A DNA stretch of 64,000 nucleotides from Polytrichum commune (Eukaryota > Streptophyta > Polytrichopsida > Polytrichales > Polytrichaceae), in the NCBI GenBank assembly GCA_950295325.1, contig OX485805.1, forward strand, positions 29,065,501 to 29,129,500. Direction: 5' to 3'. Below the pieces are notes generated by a model. The model was given only the letters and a program-made list of their open reading frames with translations. It made no database searches and was not told the origin of the DNA. This document shows positions 36,371-47,639 of the stretch, piece after piece. Position 1 is the stretch's first letter; each line of letters starts with the position of its first letter. A program made the position numbers and the translations under genes.

Positions 36371-37338
36371 ACACCCACATACTTCAAAGTGGTGCTTCCT
36401 CTCCATGGTTAGTCATTTGCTTAACCTCTAACTTCCCAAGCAACCCATTTATGGTTGATGGATGATTTCTTCCTTGCATTAACCCCACCTAACTCATTCA
36501 TCCACAATAAAAACAATTACAAACATCGATCCAACATGGATATCTATCCATAGACTCATGACCCGTGCATTTTGGAGATGATTAGAATGTGTAAAAAATT
36601 ATCAAAGTGGGAAGTGGTCATGTTTTTAATTTGTTGGGAGCTCGTGCGAGGGTGTTGACTCCAATCGGTATTTGCCACTTCAATGCAATCTTTGCATGAA
36701 GATCAAAGATGTTTATTTTGGTAAAAGTGAAATGTTTTTTGAAGTTCATGTAAGAACGGCCTTTGTGCTCACATCCACTATTCAATTTAACATTTTGACA
36801 CTTTCTTATTTTTAAAGGATTTCATATATATATATGTTGTTAGAAGTTTGGGATAACTTACAAACTCCAAATGCAAGGTGGCTAGCCTATTGTGGTTTAC
36901 ACATTTTGGCATGAGAATTAGGTGAGGTGCTCAACTATTGAGTTGTTTCATCTAGTAAATCACACAAACATTTTGCTCATTTTCCATGTGAATTTGATTG
37001 GTCAATGGTCTTGTTAGGGGGGGGGGGGGGGATAAAACAAGGCATTTTCTTGTGCATCACTTCCTTCATTTACTACAACCTAAAAATCCAAAGAGTCTTT
37101 CATGTCCATTTTCCCCCTTGAAATAGCTTATCTCCCATGTATCAAGATCATGCGGACAAATCCCATTTTAATCTCACAACCACTTGTGCATGGAAATCCC
37201 ACAACCCACATTGAGTGAATGCACTCAAAACAACCCTTTTATAAGCTTGGGAAGTGAAGGAACCAACGAACGATAGGAGACTATTCTTCTCTGCTTCTAG
37301 TGCCCCCAACTCACATTGGGACTCCTGGTCCTAGGAGA
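36371..37338. other. Intergenic, no gene seen
   Basis: AT-rich DNA with a G tract of about 15 at 37017-37031. No open frame or inverted repeat of note. Confidence 0.5.
37017..37031. repeat. Poly-G tract
   Basis: About 15 consecutive G. Homopolymer length in an assembly is error-prone. Confidence 0.85.
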
Positions 37339-37575
37339 ATAAGGGAATTATCCTATACGAGCATCCCTCTCGTTCATCCAACACGAAAACCTTGAAATAA
37401 TATGCAGCCCGGTTGTTACTTTCTATAGTTGGGTCGACATTGAATTTCGTGATGAAGATCCCGAATTACTCTAGTACTCAAGGACATCTGAGATGAATCG
37501 GCAACAAACCTATGGGGGGTCAAGTTTTTATGTTGGATGGATGAGATGCACCCTCGCATATGATAATTCCCTCTC
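37339..37575. mobile_element. 235-bp MITE, copy near PRKCSH-like gene
   Basis: Inverted ends GGGAATTATCCTATACGAGC and the reverse complement of GGGAATTATCATATGCGAGG, extending through 'catccaacac'. It is the same family as 1803-2037. It lies about 0.7 kb upstream of the PRKCSH-like start codon. Confidence 0.65.
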
Positions 37576-38256
37576 TCCCTGGCCCTATGGCATATAGTAT
37601 ACTTCATCCTACTGAGCCTGGTCCATCGTCCAAGGAATAAAACACTGAGATATGGGAACAATCAATTGCCAATCCCTAACACGCCAAAACTCTTAGTTTT
37701 AATAGCAGCTCAGCAGGGAGATATCAACGATGGCTATTCATTTGACACTGTAGAACATGGAGAGTGTACCCAATACTAGAAAAGAGAACAAGACCCCACC
37801 TCTTGGTAATGTTATGGACACATTTCTATGCAAACCATGTTGGCTCTATTCCAAAAAAACAAAAAACAAAAAACAAAAGCAATGGGCTGATCTACTAGCT
37901 AGCCTTCAAGCCTTTCAACCTTTATGCCCAAGCCCCCACCCCTCCAACATAGTGGGAACACCTACCGACTCACTATTTCATCCAGATGTGGGATGGAAAG
38001 GGTGGATGAGGCGTGGATGCGGTGTGGATGAGGTGTGGATGAAGAAGACGACGACCTTTGACCGAGGTGGTGCGTCGGTAAGCATACAGCTATGGCGAAG
38101 CGACCAGCTATGGCGATGATGGCATCCTTTGTTCCCTTCGTCCGTTGGAGTCTTCGACGACCCGTCTCTCCGCTTCGAGCATTGCAATCCTCTCACCACC
38201 ATGGCCACCTTCGTTGTCGCGCCCTGACCTAGCTCCTCAGAAAGTCGCCCTTCATC
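37576..38256 (+). promoter_or_regulatory. Probable promoter/leader of PRKCSH-like gene
   Basis: Composition changes from AT-rich to GC-richer near 37.9 kb, which fits a leader exon. Overlapping open frames on both strands here (for example 37978-38490 minus) are a by-product of this composition. No clear TATA box was chosen. Confidence 0.4.
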
Positions 38257-41095
38257 ATGGACGACAATTGGCGAAATCGGTGGAAAGTGAAGCAACATCG
38301 ACACATGTGTTTGATCCTGCTCCCCCTGTGGCTGCTGGCTACGCTGGACCTCGCCTCCGCGGGAAACAAAGCACGCGGTATCGATCCTAGAGGTGCTCTC
38401 CATGCTTTCCTCTTGTATTAGTGTGTTCTTTGTAGCCGTGGTGGGATCGGATTGGATCAGTCCGGTCCGTTTGGTGCAATTTGGGGGCAATGTCTCTTGG
38501 TTAGGGTTACAACGAGATTGCTGAAGCTCAGTAATTTAAGTGATTGTGTTGGAGAGCAGCTTGGTTTGTTGAAAGTCCAGGTTATGCACCCAGCGTAAGC
38601 TGCTCTCGAGGTTAATACTTAATGTGCTGGGAATGTGGAATTACGTTAAGTCGTCGGATCGGTCCGGCCCGGTACATTCGATGTTTGATGCAATTAGGAG
38701 GTATTGTCTCTTGGCTAAGGTTAGCATGAAATCGCCGAAGGTCAGTGGCTGATGTAGTTTTGTTGGAGAACAGCTTGGTTTAAATGGTGGAGCATTGGAT
38801 TGTTTGAATTCCTGCTTATAAACTTAAGCTAAGATGGTTTTAAGGTTAATGCTCAGTCTGCTGTGAATGTGGAAGTACACTGAGTCGTCGGATGGGTCCA
38901 GCCCGGCTCGGCCCATTCGATGCAAATTGGGGACATTCTCTCTTGGCTAGGGTTAGAACGAGATTGCTGTAGCGAAGATCAGTAGTGAAGCTCAGTTGTT
39001 GACGTGATTTTGTTAGAAAGCAGCTTGGTTTAAGTGGTGAAGCATTGGGTTTTTTGAGTTCCTGGTTATGCAGTTAAGCTAATCTGCTCCAAGGTTAATG
39101 CTAAGTCTTGTGTGAATGTGGAATAACATCATAAGGTTGTCAGAGAGTGTAGAGTTTAGCTTGTGGTGTTTTGTGGTGATCTACATGCAGGGCATGTATG
39201 CTGGTGATTTTCAATCAGAAGCTCTCTGTGTCTCTCTCACAGCAGCACCATGGTCTCTGCTTCCAAGTTTGAGGAGTTGGCAAAATGTGGACGAGAGAAT
39301 AGCCATTGTTGATGAGAAGGGTAGTTATCATTTGTGTCGGGTATGATAACCAGTTGTTTGAACAATTCTGGTATCCTAGGATACAAGGCATGTAGCGGTC
39401 AACGTAGTGTAGCAGTTTCTCAAGAGTGATCAAATGGGGGGTTGGGGTGGGGTTTTGAGTACAAGGTAAATTTCTGTGCTTGCTACTTTAATGCTGATCT
39501 TCAGGGCTTTCTAGGGATTTAACATAATTGTCTCAAATGGATACAGATTTGACTTATTTTCAAGATGACGTTATATGGTGCAAAGATGGGTCCAAAAGTT
39601 TCCCACGTGAGCAGCTCAACGATAACTTTTGCGACTGTGCAGATGGGACGGATGAACCTGGTTAGATCTTTCATCTTTCTAATAATTGTGAAGTTACTGG
39701 CAGATTCAAAATGTAGATTTAATTCTGGAGGGAAACTGATTGGTGAGGGTTTTTCTTCTTGCTGGTGCCAGGATTTTGAGAATATCTTGGGCATGAAGGT
39801 AATAGCTGTCTAATGCAAGTGAGCTTATTTTCTGCCCTTGTTCAGGAACATCAGCCTGCCCTAGGAGCAAGTATTACTGCAAGAATGCAGGATCAACTCC
39901 AAAGCTTGTCTTTGCATCACAAGTCAACGATGGCCTCTGTGGTGAGGCCCAATTCAATGGAAAATTGCACAGTTGAACCCCCCTTTTGATTGTGATATAT
40001 GTTTGTGTCATGAACTAGTTGTTAACCAACATGTTGATCGTAAGCATTTCTAACCATGAGAACAGGCTGGTTTGTTGTCGTGCTTATTAAATTTGAATAT
40101 AAGCACTGATCCAAACTTCCAAAGCAGAGTCAATCCAACATGCAATACCATTTGTATCATTCATTATGATTCTCTGTGGCCATATGTAGGTTACTTGCTC
40201 TCTGTGTGGTAGCACAAGTAATGCGCTTGAGTTTACTTCTTTGCAGACTGTTGTGATGGAAGTGACGAATATGAGAGGCGAGTCATATGTGCCAATTCAT
40301 GTGGCAATGTTGCAAGCAAGGAGGTGGACAAAAATTCAGTTGCAGGAATTGTTGATTCTAATGAGAAAAGCTCTTATGATGACTCTGGCATGCTAATAGA
40401 CCAGCAGCAGTACCAAGCGGGATTTTGGGAAGCTGGGTCAAAGGACTTCATCAGTAAGCTGAAGGGTAGGCTTTTTCCCCTCACCCTAAGCTATATTGGC
40501 ATTATTTTTTCGAGCTATATAGGCTTGTGTTGTGAAGTTTTCTATTTGGATCCCACCATTGAAATAAGAGCCCATGTGCTACAACAATAGTCATAGTCAG
40601 CACTAGTATGAATTTTGGAGCTAGATGTGTAGGCAAACAACAAGGCACCTGGTTGTTTCAGTGTTATTCTTCATTTCAACCTAGATTGACCTATTTTTAC
40701 TCCATCGTCATATTCTCAGCCCTGTTCTGTGATTCCATCGTTGCTCACGGGACCTGTGTTCATTATCACCTGACTCTGCATGGAAGTCCATGTAGTATGT
40801 GTCATCCACTCAAGATCTGATAGGCTTATAGATCACAAATAATCCTCGCACAAACGTATGGAGGTGAAGTGTTTAGCTTCAAAACATGGTCAAGAGAGTA
40901 GACCATATCTGTGCTACTTACTCTGATCTTGTGATATGTGTTGGGCTGTGTTGTTTGACAGATATGAGGCTGTTGCTGGGGTTGCAGTTGCTTGCACTCT
41001 TTTGTCTCTTATGTTGGCAATGTGTCATGTGGTTGCGTGTATTTCGCCGCCGCTTAAAGTTGAGAAGAAGCTCTTTCCAACTATCAAGTGTGTAG
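38257..41095 (+). CDS. Short membrane-anchored glucosidase II beta-like protein
   Basis: Five exons (38257-38392, 39547-39660, 39846-39941, 40247-40465, 40962-41095), all GT/AG, 699 nt, 232 residues. In order: an N-terminal hydrophobic segment after a basic leader (about 17-35, likely signal peptide ending near ASA); a PRKCSH N-terminal domain (about 41-134) with two LDL-receptor-A-like Ca-binding motifs, [13 protein letters not shown] (70-82) and [13 protein letters not shown] (111-123); an acidic linker; and a C-terminal membrane segment (about 192-213) followed by an Arg-rich tail. The coiled-coil and C-terminal MRH domains of full glucosidase II beta are absent. Arabidopsis At2g42390 is, from memory, a similar short protein. 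Probably ER-located; whether it binds the catalytic alpha subunit is unknown. The start is the first ATG after an in-frame stop at 38230-38232. Confidence 0.85.
38445..39130. repeat. Three-copy ~206-240-bp tandem repeat in intron 1
   Basis: Units begin near 38445, 38651 and 38884. Each has, in order, a 'cggatsggtcc' block, 'tctcttggytaggg', 'gagcagcttggtt' and 'gaatgtggaa'. The copies have diverged. Each unit carries a variant of the reverse telo-box (TTAGGGTT) after 'tcttgg'. It fills most of the first half of the 1154-bp intron 1. Confidence 0.75.
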
Positions 41096-43439
41096 GAACT
41101 AAGAGTCAGTCAATTGGCTGTTCTCCGTCAACAACCATGTAGCAGATGGAAGCGTTGGCCATTGAGGAATGAGCAAACGAACTCGAGGACAAGCCTCTCC
41201 TAAAGACTTTTCTGGATTGCGAGAGTGCTGGGAAGATCAAAGATGACTTGAGGAGACTTGATGAGCAGAATGAAGGTTAGAGTGGGAAGGCAGGCATTCA
41301 TATCCACTGGTCATTAAAAGTATAAGTGGCATCATCTGAAACTGTATAGAGTAGTAGACAGAAAACGAAGACTGTCAGTGGCTTATACATGGAGGAATGG
41401 CAAATGACAGCATGGAAAGCACTACCTGGACCATGCCAGATGCCGAGGTAAAAAGCAACAGCTAGAAGCCTCAATTTACATTTCTCGTTGTATTCTTTCC
41501 TTTGGCACAAACTAGCCCTTTTCCCCTTTTCCATACAGACTGCTCCGAAATGATTGCAACTGCCATCATCAAGAACCTTACCTGCATGCTCTTCTTTTTG
41601 AGAACCTCAAACGTCACCAAGGCACCCTAACACAATATAGAGAATACTCAACCCGAATATTCTATGTGGTGGAGCATAGGTGACCTGACATCTGAATGCA
41701 TTGCTCCATCCTCTCCAATACTTTTTGTTTGACACATACTCGAATACCGATTGTCACTGCACCCTGAAAATCCCAATTCCGTTATTTCCTTGATCATGGT
41801 TCAAATCAGCCTCCGAGTCATTGGTCAAAGTATACTGAGCATCAAATTATGGGCGAGTGCGAACTACAATTTGAAGATCTTTCCAGGAAATCAACCTGCT
41901 CCAATTGATGCAGATTAAGGGGGGTGTTGAGAGTAGATTTGCAATTACACTACCACTGAACAGAACAATCGTGAGGTTTTCTGGAATCAAAATAACCTGT
42001 ATGGCTGTAATTTCTCTAGTTTCCAAATCCTGTGAATCTCAAGAACATTATGCTAATTGTCTCTTTGAATTTAACTGGGGTGTATGTGAAACCGGAGGAT
42101 TGTGTGTACAACGTGCGAGGAGAGGAGCCACATGCTCCGCGATTTGATGATGTGGGATGATTCATTTCTACTTTCCTCCAATTTTGTCCGTTATCCTTGA
42201 TGAAACCAGTTGGCTTGATGGGGATAGAGATACTCTTGGTTGGCCACTTTAACATCTTTGTACGCAAGTGCAATATCGCACCGGCTACTACTCGTAGTAT
42301 ATAGTACCCCCCTTGGGACTCATAAAAGTACGGAATAAACTCGCCCATGGCTTACTACTTCACCTACTTGCGGAGTGTGACCTTTTCAAAAGCGGAGTTA
42401 AAATTGGGTTAAAATTGGGTCCTCACATTTCCTCCCCGTGAATCACGCATGGATTGGGCTTAGTGTCACATGACCACAACCTAATAAGGGGTCGCTTTAC
42501 ATGAGGGTTCAAGACCAAAATAGCTCTAAAACCAAGCAATCTTATTGGTCAAGAGTAAGATTCTAAATCAAGGGAGTTTACACTAGGGTTTGAATTCAAA
42601 GTTTGGAAGAAGAAGAAAAATACGAGGTGACGCTAATTTGGCCCCAATCTCGTTAATTCTTACTCCACCCATTTTGAGAAACCAAACTTCACGCTTGGGT
42701 CCAATCATTGGTTCAAGAGAAGGTTCTTAGAGAGGTGTTTTGATCTTATACATGGTGATGTTTCTTAGACCTAAGGATTAGAAACATAAGAGTACATGGC
42801 GGGTAGGCAACTCCCATATTATGTGGTGCATGTTTTGATTCCTTTTGAAGCATCCTAATGCAACATGGATTGTTATAATGTGTTATAATCTACGAGATTC
42901 TTATAGTCCTCGCATAGAATGGTCCAAAAACGTCACATTCATATAAAAACATATGATTAGTTTTTGATGGGTCAAACTGCTTTTGATACTAAAATGTAAT
43001 TATTTTTTGGGTCTTTTGGTTCCTTTTTAATAGAAGTGTTATGAGGAAAACTACCTAACTATTTGGGCCTAATATGTATTTCTTACAATATGAATTATGT
43101 TTATATTTGTTAGCCAACTTTTGTGAAGAGATGTACATGTTTTGAGCACTAGCATTCCATATAGACATTCTACACCATTTAGAATGTTGTCAACCTTGTT
43201 AAACTACCGATGTTCTTTTCTAATAAAACATGAAGTCAATATTTTTGGAGATTTTATTTTTTATTTTTAAACAAGAAAAACCAACCTTTCATGAGTTTTA
43301 TTGCCAAGGACAGCCACATATAATATGTGAGTCGGCTACCCATGGTACATGGTACATGGTCCAACACACCCCTTAAGGGACCTTACTTTCATATTCAAGA
43401 TTGGACCTAAGTTTGAAGTTTGGTTTCTCCTGGAGGGGT
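41096..43439. other. 3' flank of PRKCSH-like gene, then intergenic
   Basis: The first several hundred bases are probably 3' untranslated region. Beyond about 42.3 kb is non-coding. A repeat block at about 42640-42760 is the reverse complement of sequence near 61860-61980 and resembles 43385-43450. Confidence 0.45.
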
Positions 43440-44252
43440 GGACTCTTCATTGGAAACCTAAAACAACGTGCTTGGGTGACCATGGAAAAAAAAAAACCCA
43501 CATATATAGAAACATTTATAGAGAAAAACCAGTGTTTACGTACTATAGTAGGCTAGAAAATGGACTCATATATTTATACTAGGCTTCTCATTTTAAAGTG
43601 ATAAATGCCTACACTACATACACAAAATATAAATCATGAAATAAACGGGCGTTGACTACATATATAATCCACTTTCACTTTCCAACGAGAGATACTCATT
43701 GAACATTTTTTCATTCATAGGTTACAAGTCATAATAATATGACCCTAAAACATGCGTCATTTGAATGAGTTAAGGTGAATTGGATGAAACTAGCACATCT
43801 ATTGTCGATTTTCCTCTAAACGTGAGGAGCCCCTTTGTTCATCTACCTTTAGTTTGAAATACTTAATAGCCTCTTTAGATGTACGCACTAGAAAATTAGA
43901 ATACCTCTCCCTTATATATACAATGTACGCTAATGCCTCAAGTAATACCCCTTCCAGAGTCACGCTAGTTTGTACATGGTACGAAGAGTCCACCCCCTGG
44001 ATGTTTCTCAAACTACGAGGAGTATTTTTGTTACTTGGGACCGACGAAAATTGCCGGCAAAGTGGTACCACAAATTCTTCCTCCAATACTCCTTGGGTCC
44101 AAACTTTTCCGTCTCGACCAATGCGATCGCTCAATTGTGCAGTTTCTTTGGCCTTGGACTCTAGTGCAAACCCCACCCTAAGCTTCTCCCAAGCACTAGA
44201 CGTACCTAGGGCCACCCACAAAGTGTCATGGAGTGATTCACTCAACCCTTAA
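43440..44252. repeat. Dispersed ~600-bp repeat, copy 2, with open frames
   Basis: 43440-44000 is collinear with 50995-51530 and 8090-8690. At 43799-44252 this copy is open on both strands (148 codons minus, 132 plus), which is unusual locally. Neither translation matches a family I know, and the homologous frame in the other copies has stops. It may be a transposon-derived coding remnant. Confidence 0.5.
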
Positions 44253-45810
44253 CTTCACTTCACTTCACTTAACTTCACTTAACTTAAATGGGGTGGCTTG
44301 GAGCTTTCGATGATCAAACATAAATATACCTAAGGTAGAGGGTGCTTAAACCAACACGTTAAGCTATTGCACATACATATGGCTATGTGGTTGATACATA
44401 AAAATATATATATATTCATATTAGCCTTTGGGCTAAACATAGGTATAAAGAAAGAAAGAAAATTATTTCAAGTTTCAATTTAGATATGATGGATATTCAA
44501 ATTCAAAATCACTAGCTTCATTAAACCAATCCATAGGTCCCGTGTGTGACGACCTTGCATGCGATGAAGACCTCGCCTTCATTGTCTAGAACCAACACAT
44601 AATTGCCTAGAACTAACACAACATAGTTGGGTACTAAACCCAAGCTAGATCAAAGCTCAACTAGTAACGGCGCGCAAAGCCACATGGCCACCTCCATGAT
44701 CCCACCCTGTCTGTTTGCAAAACCGTCACCTTACATCCCGGGAACCGACCCCCTTTATGCCTAGAACCGACTCCCTTTCTGCTTTTTGGGCCTACCTGCT
44801 TGGGTTTGTGAACAGAATGGCTAGAACTGTTCTCCACCCCCCCCTCTTGCAGTGTATAGAATGGCTAGAATAGGCATTGACAAGCCACCTAAACCCATCT
44901 CGAACCGACCCGAGAAAGAGTGCAGCCCGTCACCTACACTACATGGGGTTACTGGAGATCGCTATGAGGTAACACCACTAATGACACCTAAAACCGTCCC
45001 TCTGTAAACCCAAACACTCCTACAGCATGGGGAACAACTCAAGGTAGTAGAGCGTCGGCAATTGGGAAGAATTTATAGGTGTCGGCTTTGGGCGGGGTGT
45101 TGGTTTTAGCACCCTCTACGTTAAGCTTACTTGTGACGACCTTGCCTTCTTCAATTGCCCCGATGTGAAAAGGTACACACACATCATACGGTATATATAT
45201 ATAAACAAATGTATATATCATTCACGATGGGAATGGATAGGGATATTCTTGAAGTTGACATTCCGACACTACTCTTTATTTCATGAACCTCGATCCCCCA
45301 CTTCTTGCTCATGGGCCGATTAATTGTTTAGAAGTCTCTATACTTTAATCCCTTAATTAATTAAGCCTTCGATCGCTCCAATTGTTGTTGTTGTTGTTGC
45401 CGATCGATGCATGCGTGGACCTACCTACATTGGAATGGGTCAACTCCGACACGAGTGTTAAATGGGCTTAGCAAAATTAAATGGGCTTCGACAAAATTAA
45501 TCAAGGGTGCCCGACCTTTTCCCAACACAAGCATGCATGCAGCAGGGATACTGGGTGGGGACCGGTCACCCGTGCCGAGTTATCTATGTTCCCAAGATCT
45601 AGGAGGATTAACGTGTTGCAAGATCCCTTAATACTAATGGCGTGAGTCAGGCACAAGCTACACATGTACACTAGCTAGGCGATTAAGAACTTGGGGTTGG
45701 GTAGATTAACTTAGCATATGGGTGTGCCTGCCGGAGATTAATGAGGAGAGATTCTTTTGTCATGGGCTCTATATATCCTCGATGCCAACATGGCCCTTCG
45801 ATTGAGGTAC
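44253..45810. other. Intergenic, no gene seen
   Basis: It contains a 'cttcact/cttaact' short repeat at about 44252-44285, an AAAG-like run at 44449-44462 and a TTG microsatellite at about 45380-45400. Short open frames have no recognised domain. Confidence 0.5.
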
Positions 45811-46333
45811 ATATATGATGGGTCTTTGAATATTGATAATGAACCAAATAACACCCACATATCTTATTACTTAGAATGTGGGTTTAATGTGGCGATTTTG
45901 TTATTGGCTATGTCTGTAGGACAAAGACTATGCATCGACTTCTTTGTCTCAAGAGCAAATTTCCTAACCACTTTGTGTTCACACTTGGACGTTACTTGTT
46001 CTTGTTATTGTTGGTCTAGTTTATTTAATGTGAATGTTAACTATATAACTATATAACTAGTTAACTGTAGTTTCTCCCTAAAATGTATTGGAAAAAATCT
46101 AGTTAACTATAGCTATTTTGGTAGTTGTTAATTATTTACTTTTGAATTTTCGGGTGATAAATAAGTAGCTTTCGTCCTTGACCTGCACTTGAGAAGAAGG
46201 TGCACAAAATCCAAGAAAGGTTTGGTTATAAGTATAATATATGATGGGTCTTCGAATATTGATAATGAACCAAATAACACCCACATATCTTATTACATAG
46301 AATGTGGGTTTAATGTGGCGATTTTGTTATTGA
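45811..46333. repeat. Direct ~97-bp duplication, 426 bp apart
   Basis: 45811-45906 and 46237-46333 are nearly identical ('tgatgggtct' to 'gcgattttgttattg'), with about three differences. The high identity shows a recent duplication, unlike most repeats in the window. Confidence 0.8.
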
Positions 46334-46437
46334 ACAATGCCATGTTTATGGTGAGTTGATGTAGCTTGGTGTTACGAACGGGTGGGTCCAGTTGCTAGGT
46401 ACAAATGGCCGGTTGAGTTTGAGTGATGACTGGTTTC

Positions 46438-46896
46438 GGGGTTGCTTCACAGTGTGGCCGTCCAAGTCGAGAGGCCGTGGGATTGAATGGCCAAACTTTG
46501 TTGAGAGTCCAAAGAAATGGGGGTTGGAATCGGCCAATGAAATACAGGAGTTGGAGCCTTCGGCCGGGCATAGTGTGAAGCCTCCAAAGGCCAAACCCAA
46601 AGTCCAAACCCATACCATTTGTCCCTCCAATCTAACGGTCAAGATCTTCTCATTTTTTTAAATTTTTAATGGCTCTCAACCATAGTTTGGGTTTTCATTC
46701 TTGTCAAACTCAAACTTCCTTCGAGAGTCCGTCGCCTTGGTCAAAAAGTACTGCTCTGTAGACATTTTGGAGAGCGATGGCCTTTGGACTCTGACCCCTA
46801 GTGTGAAGGATCGCGAGGCCGAATTATTGGTTTCTTTCAATATGATTGGTGAAAATCGACGGCCTCTCAACCTTCGGCCATCGTGTGAAGCGGCCC
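46438..46896. mobile_element. Possible 459-bp MITE
   Basis: The left end has GGGGTTGCTTCACAGTGTGG and the right end the reverse complement of GGGCCGCTTCACACGATGG; 'agaggccgt' follows in both arms. TAA lies on the right only. The ends resemble the G-rich, CAC-containing termini of the other PIF-like MITEs here. The overlapping open frames inside (46346-46661) lie within the element. Confidence 0.5.
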
Positions 46897-46904
46897 TAAG
46901 GTAC

Positions 46905-47075
46905 TCAAGACTTAGGCATGGGTAACTCATTTTAGAGGACTCTATGGAATATTTCTTAAGTTAATGAAGGAAAACACCCCAAGATATCATTGTGTACCAA
47001 AAGATATGAAGATATAAGTAGTTGGACTTGGAAACACTTGGATCTCGACCCATTTTGTTCCAAAATCTCCCCCGG
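46905..47075. repeat. Dispersed ~200-bp repeat, copy 4
   Basis: Shares 'cattttagaggactctatgga' type core and 'ttggacttggaaacacttgg' with the other copies. Confidence 0.55.
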
Positions 47076-47224
47076 CAGTGTCTCAGTGGGTACGAACCCC
47101 TAATCCGATTAAGATAAGCAAGCTCTTATCTTTTTATTCTTTTTTTATATATAGGAAAGAGTTGAAGTAGTTTCATAAGATACCCATGAGTCCGGCTCTT
47201 GGGAGAGGAGGCTTTCGTGGAGGG

Positions 47225-47530
47225 GTGAAAACGTGATAAAATAGAATAAATCAACGGCTGTGGGATTTGGAGTGCCATGGTCTCCAATTTTGTGTTAGTC
47301 TACCTCCAAGAGGTGGTTTTCAAAAATTGTCCAAGTGACCATGAAACATGATCTATTTGATACTATGTAGAAATTCATGTAGACTTTACATTAATTTTGC
47401 ATTCACTTACTTCATCGGTCCTTCAAGCATAATGTCAAGCAAACTTAGACAGGCTCCACCTCTCCCACCAATGAGAGTGCTTGGAATGCAATGGTCACGG
47501 GCCTTGAGTCTTGCGTGTGCTTTTAAGGAA
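47225..47530. repeat. Inverted dispersed repeat, partner at 55.4-55.7 kb
   Basis: Reverse complement of about 55415-55735: 'aagaggtggttttcaaaaa', 'gaccatgaaacatgatc', 'aaattcatgtagacttta' and 'caatgagagtgcttgga' all pair. Two copies in opposite orientation about 8 kb apart. Confidence 0.7.
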
Positions 47531-47639
47531 GTTTAGTGTTATTTGAGGATGTGTTTTGGATCGTGAAGGGGTTTCATGGATTTCGCAAGCACATCTGCAA
47601 GCTCAACACAAAGCTAACCAAGTTTGAGACATAAGTCGC

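Noticed and set aside
37978-38490. 170-codon minus-strand open frame
   Set aside because: It lies antisense over exon 1 and the leader of the PRKCSH-like gene, which has a full, phase-consistent exon set; the frame is a by-product of GC-richer sequence.
40886-41095. Separate 69-codon gene starting at 40886
   Set aside because: Its 3' part is the last exon of the PRKCSH-like gene (acceptor at 40961, correct phase); the start lies in the intron.
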